DNA from: Botryococcus braunii
Lineage: Eukaryota; Chlorophyta; Trebouxiophyceae
NCBI GenBank assembly: GCA_002005505.1
Contig: KV908599.1
Location: 23,576 to 87,575, forward strand
DNA length: 64,000 bases
Direction: 5' to 3'
The notes under the pieces are model-generated. The model made no database searches and had not been told where the DNA came from. It worked only from the letters and a program-made list of their open reading frames with translations. Of this stretch, positions 55,133-64,000 are shown piece after piece. A program made the translations under genes and the position numbers. Each line of letters starts with the position of its first letter. Position 1 is the stretch's first letter.

Positions 55133-58100
55133 ATGTCGGCAGCTACTTTCACTACGTTGGTTACGTCGTATTGTGAGAAGTTGGGGGCGGCCAGCGATGT
55201 TGCCGAGCTTGATGCACTGGATCTCACGCTTGATAGTGACTACCCAATGTTTCGTAAGAAGGATTTTGATGAACTGATGGCGAAGTGTAAGGTCGAGGTG
55301 GCGCGCGATAACTACGATGTCGGCGATCATACGGATCTGATCATTAGTTCGATTGCCCAGTTTTATGTCGCTACTGTTAAATTTCTAAAGATAGGTGCTC
55401 TTGCTGCTTTTCGTCATGTCTGGGCTACAAGTTATGCGCGAAAGGGTTTTATGACGGAGGTTGCTCGTGATCCTGCGGTGTCGCACAAGCTTCCGTCTAA
55501 TGCGTTAGGCAAGCCGCCGGTGTTCACGGGAAATAACACTAGGCACTGGGTTGCTATTGTTAAGAATTATGTTGAGGCACAGGGAATCAACGATGACCAG
55601 CAAAAGCTTCGCGTTGGCGTCTCATTTCTCTCTACAAGCATTCAGGGTCACTGGTACCAGTGACCCTGAATGGTCCTCGTATGTCGTAACCCATCCTTCC
55701 CCTACTTTCGAAGATTTTCAGCAATTCCTGTTAGATTTTTATGACAAGAATGTAGGGGTGACGGAGGCCCGCCGCCACTGGCAGGGGGTTCGTCAAGGTT
55801 CGAAGTCTGTTCAGGAGTATGCCTTGGCGTTTAACTCCGCTCTTGCCGAACTGAATTCCATGCCTGGTGGGGAGGTCACGGAGAATGAGAAGGTTACGAA
55901 TTTTCTGAATGGGTTGCGTGCATCGTTGCATTCTCAGTGTCGAATTAATCACAAAACTGGTCGTGCTTTCGATTCGTATATGGAGCTCTACCAGATCGCT
56001 CATGGGCTCGATGATACTGTCGCTGAAGGGTTTCGTTCGCGCGGTTCCGTTATGTTTCCTTCGAATCACCATGCTTATCGTGGGTTTGGTCGTTTCGATC
56101 GTGGGTTTGGTCGTCCGCGCGGAGTGTTTAAGGCTCGTGGGTTTCGTGCTCGTGGTCGCGGTTTTGATCGCGGTGATCGCTCGCATCATCGCCATGTCCC
56201 CGGTTTTCATCATGGGTCTTTTCCATCCCAGTCCATGCCGCTCACTTGTTATGGGTGTGGCCTCCCTGGCCACAAACAGTCCGAGTGCCCTATGACTCCC
56301 GGGTTCTCGCAAGGATCTGCGCAGGTACCCCAAGCCCCAGCACATCACGCCGGTCCCCCAAATTCTGGTCGCGGCAATGCACCGAGTGGGCGTGGACGCT
56401 TTGGCTGGTATGAAGACTTATCTTTCTCAAAACTTGTGGCTGCTCATGTTTGTTTGGAATGGGGACCTGGAATTGAAATCCTTGTTTGTGAAGATACCCC
56501 CAAAGTGAACCTGCAAGATGGTCATGTGTATGCGTTCGTGCTTAAGCCCGAAAAAGCCCATGAAGTGCTCTCCGAGTATAATGCCCTGAAGAAGAATGCC
56601 CGTCAGATTGGCGCTTATTTTGTTTTGCCCAAACGAGTTGCTGAGGCAGTAAGTGTTGCTCCCCTTTTAAAAAGTAAAGAGGGAATTATGGAGGGGAGGC
56701 GCAACGAAAGTGTAGCTTTGAAAAGTGCGCATGGGGAAGAGAGAATTGTGGCCCCGTGGTCTTTTGAAGTGTGGTATGACAAGAAGAGGCCCAGTATATC
56801 AATGGTGAGAAAAGAACACCCCGAAGCGCAAATGGTCTTGCGCGGTATGGTTGCAGGGGCAACCGCTGATTGTGCAGTTGATACCGGGGGAGAACTCTCA
56901 TTCATCTCGGCAGAATTTCTGAAGCGAGTGAACATAACCCCGCAACAAGTGGATGAATTGGAAGTGGAAGTGGCCACGGGTGACATTGCGAAAATGGTGC
57001 AACAAGTGCAGTTGCGAACAGTTTTCAAGTCTTTGCCTTGTGTGCATACTTACTATGTGCTACCAAAATTGGCTGGTGACTGTGATGTCTTGTTGGGCAT
57101 GGATTTCCTTAAGCGCTATAAGGCCAAGATTGATGTAGCGGAAGATACGTGTACATTTTGGAAAAGAGGGCGAGGCGTGATTGTTAAGTCCATTTCTGCT
57201 ACTGCTAAGAGCGCTAGAAAGAAGTCCACTGTCATCTCTGCGAGGCATTTGGCGCGCTGTATGAAGCAAGGCTGTCCAGTGTTTGTGGGCATGGTAAGCA
57301 AGAATGAAGGGCATGATAACGAGACACGCTCGGATGAGCAAGGGCATGAACATGTTGATAGGCAAGAGGGCAACGAAGCGCGTAACGAAGGGCATAGCGA
57401 TTATGATCATGATGTTAAAGAGTTCGAACCTGCTTTTGGGCCTACAAACAAGGCCGATGTCCCTTCTGATAAAAGTGGATTGAATCACCCCATTTGTCAA
57501 CATCTTCGTGCTGAGTTCAGTGATGTCTTTTCTGAGAAATTAGAGGGCCTACCTCCTGACAGACATCTGTTCCACACTATCCCATTGTATAGTGAACATG
57601 TTCCTCCATCCCGACCTGGTTACCGTTTAGCTTTGCCTGAGTTGCAAGAAGCACAGTGACAGGTTGCTGAACTTCTTGAGCAGGGATTGATTCAGCCAAG
57701 TTGCAGTCCGTTTAGCAGCCCTGTTCTGTTTGTGAAGAAAAAGGATGACACGTTGCGTATGGTTATCGACTATCGTGCGTTAAACCGCATTACTATTCCT
57801 GATCGTTATCCTCTCCCGCGGATTGATGAGTTGCTTGATAAACTGCAAGGTGCTGTGTGCTTTACAAGTCTTGATTTACTCTCTGGTTATCATCAAATTC
57901 GCTTGCAAGAGGAAGATGTTCCCAAAACTGCTTTCCGTGTTCCTTTTGGCCATTATGAGTTCAAAGTTCTACCCTTCGGTTTGACAAATGCCCCCGCTAC
58001 TTTTCAACGTATGATGAATCGCGTATTCCATGACTTTGTGGCTGAAGGCTTTGTGGTAGTGTACCTTGATGATGTTTTGATCTTCTCTAGAACCGAAGAA

Positions 58101-60647
58101 GAGCATAAAGAGCATTTGCAAAAAGTGTTCGAGCGCCTACGTGAAGAGAAATTGTTTGTGAAGCTAAAGAAGTGTTCTTTTTGTCAGCCTGAACTACGCT
58201 ATCTTGGCTTTATTGTTGGGAAGCATGGAATCAAGATTGATCCGGATAAAGTCGTAGCAGTGATGAAGTGGGTCGTACCGACGACGGCCACTGAGGTACG
58301 ACAGTTTTTGGGCCTCTGCAATTTTTCGCGGAAATTTGTGCAGGGGTATAGTCAACTTGCTGCCCCGTTGAATCACTTATTGCGAAAAGGCGTCCCTTGG
58401 CTGTGGACTGATGCATGTCAAAAAGCCTTTGATGGGTTGAAGTGGGCCATCACAAATGCCCCAGTGTTGGCAATCCCTGATCTCTCCCCGGATGCGCCTA
58501 AGTTTCGGGTCGTGTGTGATGCCTCAAAGAATGCTGTTGGTGCTGTGCTTGAGCAAAATGGACGCCCATGTGCCTATATGAGCCGGAAATTTTCTGATGC
58601 TGAGAGAAATTATCATGTCACCGAGCAAGAGTTGGCTGCAGTGTGTATGGCATTGACTGATTGGCGATGTTATCTCCTTGGGAAACCCTTTGAAGTGGTC
58701 ACTGATCATGCAGCAAACACGTTTTTGCCGTCCCAATCGGTTTTGAGCCCTCGGCAAGCCAGGTGGTAGGAGTTGCTCCAGATGTACTCTATAGAGTGGA
58801 AGTATGAGCCCGGTCGTACTAATGTTGCGGACCCTTTGAGTAGGAATCCAGCGTTCGTCGTTAGTTCTTTGGTGCACACTCCTAGGGGCTCTGTTCAGCG
58901 TAGGGCCGCGATGGGGGGGCGCGGCATAGGTCATCGTATTAGGTGTGCTGTACTTACGCGCAAAGGGGCGCGTTCCACTGGAGGCGGTACGGCCCCGCCA
59001 TTAGGTGGGGTGGTCCCTGGAGCAGCGAGTGACTCGGGCGACGCGTGCCCGGATGGGTTCACCATGTGGTGCCCCGAGGGGGAAGACTGGTTGCACCGCA
59101 TAGGGACCGCGTATGAGAAGGATCATCTTCTAAGGGATGGGCGTAAAAGACAAAGAGCGAAGTTGGTCGCTAAAGATGGTTACTGGTTCCGTGGAAAAGC
59201 AATGTATGTTCCCGAAATGGCAGATGGTAAAGATAAAGAGCTCAAAGAAGCCATTCTCAAAGAAAACCATGAAGTGCCACAGGCAGGCCATGTGGGCCGG
59301 ACTAAAATGTTGGAGAAAATACAACGGTATTTTTGGTGGCCGAAGCTGAGGGAAGGTGTTGAAGATTTTCTTCGCGTTTGCGATGCGTGCCAGCGCAACA
59401 AGGTGGATACCTCACTGCCAGCTGGTCTGCTGCAGCCTCTACCAATTCCTTCACGAAGGTGGGAAAGCATCTCCATGGATTTTATTACTGACTTACCCAA
59501 AACGGTGAACGGGAATGATGCTATCCTTGTGGTTGTGGACCGACTGTCTAAATATGCGCATTTCATCCCAACAACTGATCAGCTGTCTGCTGAAGGTCTT
59601 GCTGATGTGTTTGTGGATCGTGTGTTTAAGGTGCACGGTATGCCTAAAGAGGTGTTGACTGATCGCGGAACGGTGTTCACGAGTGCCTTCACTAAAGCGT
59701 TGTTTAAAATTTTGGGCACGAGGTCTGTCTTTTCAACGGCTTATCATCCACAGACTGATGGCCAAACTGAGCGTGTGAATCGCATTGTGGAAGACATGTT
59801 GCGGCATTATGTTAGTCCTACACAACATGATTGGGATGTGCATGTGCCAGCCGCACAATTCGCTTATAACAATGCTTATCAAGAATCCGTTCGCACAACT
59901 CCATTCCGGTTGGTGTATGGGGAGGATCCTATTGAGCCTTTTGCAGTGATTTCTGGGACCACTTTTCTGTCGGCTAAAAGATTTGCTATAAAGTTGCATG
60001 ATGATCTCGCGTTAGCGAAGCGCAACCTGATTGAGGCACAAGATAGGCAGCGCACTTATGCTAACAAGGGGCGCAGACATGTTGAGTATGAAGTTGGGCA
60101 AGAAGTACTCTTGTCCACTAAGAATATTCGTTGGAAGCATCCTGGCACCAAGAAGTTTTTGCCTCGTTTCATTGGGCCATTCAAGATTTTGGCTAGAATT
60201 GGCGCTGTTGCATATAGGCTGGAGTTGCCTGATGAATACACCATTCACAATGTGTTTCATGTGTCGCTGTTGAAGCCATATCATAAGGGTGTCAGTGTGG
60301 CTCCCTCACCTCCGCCAGATTGGATTGATGGTGATTGGGAATACGAGGTGGAGTGTATTTTGATGCATCGAGAGAAGAAGGCTGCGCACCATGCGCCGAA
60401 GAAAGAATACTTGGTAAAATGGAAAGGCTACGGGCCTGAGCGACACTCATGGGAACCAGAAGCAGGATTAATAGAACATGCCCAAGAGGTTGTCCAGGAG
60501 TACTGGGCTGGTCGCGCTCTCAATGAGAAGGTGGGAACAAGGAAGCGCACGCAAGGTGTCGCGGCTGCAGGCAACGGTACTAAGAAGCGAAGTAATGCGC
60601 ATGCCTCAGCAACCACGAATACTGCGCCTAAGAAGAGGCGGACTTAG
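55133..60647 (+). pseudogene. gag-pol: G4 Gag-Pol polyprotein with frameshift and two stops
   Basis: The likely start is MSAATFTTLVT at 55133. Gag runs to about 55660 and shifts frame at a 34-bp palindrome (55639-55672). The next frame is then continuous to 60647 except for TGA 57657-57659 and TAG 58767-58769. Order: Gag (FEDFQQFLLDFYDKN), an Arg/Gly-rich RNA-binding stretch, a knuckle CYGCGLPGHKQSEC and a ~170-residue linker I do not recognise. Protease follows (AVDTGGELSFIS), then reverse transcriptase (RMVIDYRALNR; YLDDVLIFS), RNase H (CDASKNAVGAVLEQNG) and integrase (HVGRTK...CDACQRN; MDFITDLP; LTDRGTVF; HPQTDGQTER). A chromodomain (YEVECILMHREKK...WEPEAGL) ends in a basic tail with KKRR. 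Gag and Pol share one frame with no gag stop, unlike G1 and G3. Non-functional as read. Confidence 0.9.
55639..55672. repeat. Perfect 34-bp palindrome in G4 gag
   Basis: The halves 55639-55655 and 55656-55672 are exact reverse complements with no spacer, centred on GGTACC. The Gag frame changes exactly here. Confidence 0.95.
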
Positions 60648-61074
60648 ACACGGAGAGGCGATCTTTTCCTGCACTTGTTTGTTGCGGGTACAGCATGGCT
60701 GCCCGCCGGGGGGAGGGAGAAGGGCTTAGTTGCTCCCCGCGTGTCACCCCGTTGTTATACAAGTGGGAAGTTCAGTACGGTGAGCTGTATCGCGCGCGCA
60801 TGATGTTTAGTGTAGATCATCGATCCACTTTGAAGCCCGCCATGACAATTTCAAGCAATGAATGATGATGAACAAAGCTCACTGACGTACCCTGGCGTAC
60901 CTCACCATTGGAGGCTCAACAAATTTGTCGCCTAAGCTATGTGTGTAAAACAATATTGTTGCTTGAGTGTAGACGGCATGTACACTGCTTGAAGAACTCT
61001 TACCTTACAGAGTCTTGCTCGTGATGACTGCTCTGATGTGAGCGAGGACGCTCCAATGTAGGGGAGGGGGAAGT
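60648..61074 (+). other. G4 3' non-coding region
   Basis: No gene; ends in the polypurine tract before the 3' LTR. Confidence 0.7.
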
Positions 61075-61278
61075 TGTAACGGCAGGAAGCTGCCAGGTCC
61101 TGAAATGTGTAGGATTTTGGGCAGGAAGCTGCCGGGTCCTGAAATGAAGGTTCTGGAAAGTGGCACGCGTCTTGGCGTCGAAGGAAGTCCCGGTGCTGAC
61201 CGGCTTGTAACAGATTCCGCTGAATGCTCTAACCTGACTGGTGTCTCGTCTCTCTCTCTCTCTTCCTTTGCCACTATA
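61075..61278 (+). repeat. 3' LTR of G4
   Basis: 204 bp direct repeat of 54881-55080, followed by CCTGA. Confidence 0.9.
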
Positions 61279-61283
61279 CCTGA

Positions 61284-64000
61284 ACTCTATTGCGTAAGAC
61301 CTGACACCCCAGGAAATCATTCACCTCTCCCAAATCATGGATGGTGAAGTCCTTCTTCAATAACTCTTTCCCCCACTCAATCTCTGCAACCACTCTGGCA
61401 ACTATGAGAAGATCATCGACATAAACAAGAATAAACGACAGATTACCATCAGGGGCCCTCCTGATGTATACCCCAGCGTCGCTCTTGCACACACTATACC
61501 CCATCACGCTCAACTTGTCGCTCAAGGTCTTGTGCCAAGCCCGTGGGGCTTGTTTAAGACCGTAGAGTGCCTTCCTGAGCTTGCACACAACTCTCGTGTT
61601 GCCATTCTCAAATCCTGGTGGTTGGGTCACATAGACCTCTTCCTCCAACTCCCCATTGAGAAAAGCTGTCTTGATATCCACTTGGTGGATCTCAAGATTT
61701 TGTGTGGCAGCCACTGCCAGCACAGCTCTCCTAGCACCATAGCTGCTGGTAGGTGCAAAAACCTCACCAACATCTATACCAGGAATCTGTCTGCAACCCT
61801 GGGCAACCAATCTTGCTTTAAACCGAGTGACATTCCCATGTGCATCGTTTTTTGTAGAAAAAATCCAATGAACAGGGATAACTTTCTGCCCATGGGGTCT
61901 TTCCACATACTGCATAACCTCATGGGTGTCTAAAGACTCCATCTCCTCTTGCATTGCCTGCTGCCAAAACTCCCACTAAGGTGAGCGCTGGGCTTCCCTC
62001 AAGTTTGAGGGCACGTGAACTTTTCCCAACCTGACAGAAGGTACACTCTGTACCTTATGCTGTGGTGCAGCAGGGCTGTCAGCCTTACTGGTGATGTTCC
62101 CTTCTCTCTCTCTCTCTCTCCCTGGTTGCCAGAATAAGGTACATTATGTACCTTATGCTGGGACTGGGCAGTACTGCCGGGATTATCTGATTCCTTCTCA
62201 AGTCTCTCTCTCTCTCCTTGACTACAGGACTCATGTGCAGCACCCTTACATTCTCGCACCTTCCGCAATGCAGAGGGGAGCAGCAGCTCTCTCTCTCTCT
62301 CCTGGACTCACACTTGGGCACACTACCCAGACTTGCCTGAGCTGCGCCTACAATGTCAACCTGCACACCATAAGCATGACTAGCCAGTGACTGGGATTGG
62401 GCACCAGCTTCCCCTACTGCTGGCATGTCTAACCCACTACTCTCATCTCTTACATCTGCACCGAACATAGCCTCGACTGTCTCAACCTGCCCCTGCATAT
62501 CAGGGAGACCAACCATGTTTGGCTCACTCACAATTGCCTGACCTGGGTCAGGGGCATGCAATGGGATGTCAGAATGCTCTCTCCTAGCCACGCGCTGTAC
62601 ATAACGCTGCTCCCTTGTAAGGGTGGTCCCTGGAGGAAGGGGAATTTGTGACTTCCCCTGCATTCGCAACCCCTCTTGTACCTTCTGCATTTTTTCTACC
62701 TGGGATTGAGTTTCTACACCCCCCCTGGCCAGATTCTGCATATGCTCAAGCACCGACCACGAGTGCTGAGATGGTTCTGGGGTCCCAACAGTAGAATCCA
62801 GGCTGGTGGGGGTTCCTTGGTCATGTGCTGCTATGGTCCCGTCTCCAGACTGATCCCCAGCACAAAGTCCAGAGGTCCCAGGAGCCCCAGTGGAAAGCGT
62901 CTCCACTCCATGGTCATCCTCCTCATCCCAGAACGTGGGTGGAGCAGCAGAGGGAATTTCTTGAGGCGTTGCCAGATTCTCACTGCCAAGGGGGGGTGAT
63001 ATCCTAGAATCATAGACAGACCCAGGCTGGACCTTTGATAGACCCACTCTCTCAGCCCCCCTCAAGTGCTCGATAAAGCTGACGTCCCTACTCTCCTTCC
63101 ACACTCCATTCCCCACGTACACACGATACGCTTTAGACTGGGGACAATAACCAGTAAACATCCCAGGGATGGTCTTGGGCCCAAAAACAGACCTTTGGCC
63201 ACTGGGAATGTGCACATGGGCTACACACCCAAACGTGCGCAGCACAGACACATCAGGTTTGACACCAAAGAATAATTCCATGGGGGTCAGGGACCTGCCT
63301 GAAGTAGGACCCACATTGTAGAGGAGGGTAGCTGTCTCAAGCGCCTCCTTCCAAAGGGAAGGGTCTGCTGCAGCATGGACCAACAGAGTCCTTGTTCGCT
63401 CCTTCAGGGTCCTATTCATCCTCTCCGCCACCCCATTCTGCTGAGGCGTGTAGGGCGTTGAGGACTCCATCTTAGTGCCTAGCTGAGCGCAAAACTCTTT
63501 GAATTGCTGGTTCAGAAACTCTGAACCCCTGTCAGTCCTCACACACATCACAACCGTGCCTCGTTGGGTCTGCCAAAAACGGAGCAGGTCTATCACAGCC
63601 TTTGGGATGCAATCCTTTGACTTCACATGCAGGGAGGCAACTTGGTGTGAACTTTCATCCACTACAGTGACCCAATATCGTTCACCTGTGATGGCAGGAG
63701 GTGATATGGGACCCACAGTATCCACATGGACTCTATCGAGTGGGTTATGTGCAGGCCTGGAAGATACAGGGAAAGGAGGTCTGGAGTGTTTCCCTTGTAT
63801 ACACGATTCACAGTGCTTGGGGCACTCAGAGCAGGGAGCAAGGGAGATATTGATTCCTGTAACCAGATCTTCCTTGGAGAACCTCTGCATGCTGCTGGCA
63901 CCAGGATGACATAACCTAGCATGCCACAGAGATCTCTCGCTACACACGTGTCCTTTCCTAAGATGAGACGCCTCAGCCATGTGATCAATATGTCTGCAGC
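61284..64000 (-). pseudogene. pol: D polyprotein, integrase and reverse transcriptase (copia), runs off the window
   Basis: Minus strand from the window end down. GAG-pre-integrase LWHARLCHPGASSMQRF comes first. Integrase has a zinc region (CSECPKHCESCIQGKH), HVDTVGPI, RTDRGSEF and YTPQQNGVAERMNR. A long Ser/Pro/Gln-rich linker follows, then reverse transcriptase (VIPVHWIFSTKND, VDIKTAFLNGELEEEVY, YVDDLLIV). A frame change lies between 61955 and about 62110, in CT-rich low-complexity sequence. A TAG at 61976-61978 stands where C has Gln in the SPQW motif. The frame reaches G4 at 61283 and resumes at 54880. Gag and the 5' LTR are beyond 64000. Confidence 0.9.
62100..62301. repeat. CT/GA microsatellite tracts in the D linker
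   Basis: CT runs near 62102-62119, 62202-62216 and 62289-62301, read as Arg-Glu repeats on the minus strand. They lie where the D frame is disturbed. Confidence 0.8.

Larger units (their letters stand above)
54881..61278 (+). mobile_element. Element G4: Ty3/gypsy chromovirus, damaged
   Basis: LTRs of about 200 bp at 54881-55080 and 204 bp at 61075-61278; the extra 4 bp is in a CT run. TSD is CCTGA (54876-54880, 61279-61283). The ends are TGTAAC...CACTATA, so the 3' terminus is TA, not CA. A GGTATCGGCG primer site follows at 55084-55093, and a purine tract AGGGGAGGGGGAAGT precedes the 3' LTR. One long gag-pol frame carries two stops and one frameshift. It is inserted in D in the opposite orientation. 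Confidence 0.93.

Overview
The window reads as nuclear DNA of a green-lineage eukaryote. About 60 of its 64 kb is nested LTR retrotransposons: chromodomain Ty3/gypsy elements and Ty1/copia-type elements. The copia-type primer sites match the anticodon half of plant initiator tRNA-Met. A streptophyte alga such as a charophyte would fit, but that assignment is inference. No host gene, tRNA, rRNA or CRISPR array was recognised.

The target into which most elements inserted is the notable part. Positions ~2077-4935, 19251-19458 and 46192-46350 are three slices of one integrated DNA-virus-like element. It encodes a tyrosine recombinase (2077-3370), a small unrecognised ORF region ending in a terminator-like hairpin (3378-3824), and a polymerase-helicase of the TV-Pol plus D5/SF3 type (from 3865). 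This combination is typical of virophages and Polinton-like viruses (PLVs). The pol gene has three in-frame stops and one frameshift. It is then cut by three LTR insertions; two have perfect 5-bp target-site duplications (TSDs), so the first three slices still join in frame. A tandem array of long-hairpin repeats lies just upstream (1461-1946).

Layout by insertion. X (copia-type, non-coding, 4936-19250, TSD GGTAC) carries G1 (gypsy, 4979-11122, TSD AATTG) and Z (small non-coding LTR element, 11638-13087, TSD TTGTC) inside its left LTR. W (old, decayed minus-strand gypsy, 19459-46191, TSD CCAAC) contains G2 (minus-strand gypsy, 20058-33524, TSD TTAGG), which contains C (minus-strand copia, 24152-31430, TSD GTAAC). 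W also contains G3 (plus-strand gypsy, 36864-43822, TSD CCTAC). Y (copia-type, non-coding, 46351-52890) has no matching TSD, and the viral gene does not resume after it. D (minus-strand copia, from ~52891 past the window end) contains G4 (plus-strand gypsy, 54881-61278, TSD CCTGA).

G1 has identical LTRs and long intact frames, and G3 has intact gag and pol frames. C, G2, G4, W and D are damaged, mostly by stops explainable as C-to-T changes. X, Y and C share an unexpected LTR design: a block of exon-like segments separated by GT...AG intron-like segments, followed in tandem by a second copy lacking exactly those introns. All gypsy elements share the primer-site core GGTATCGGCG, while X, Y and C use a half-tRNAi-Met site.
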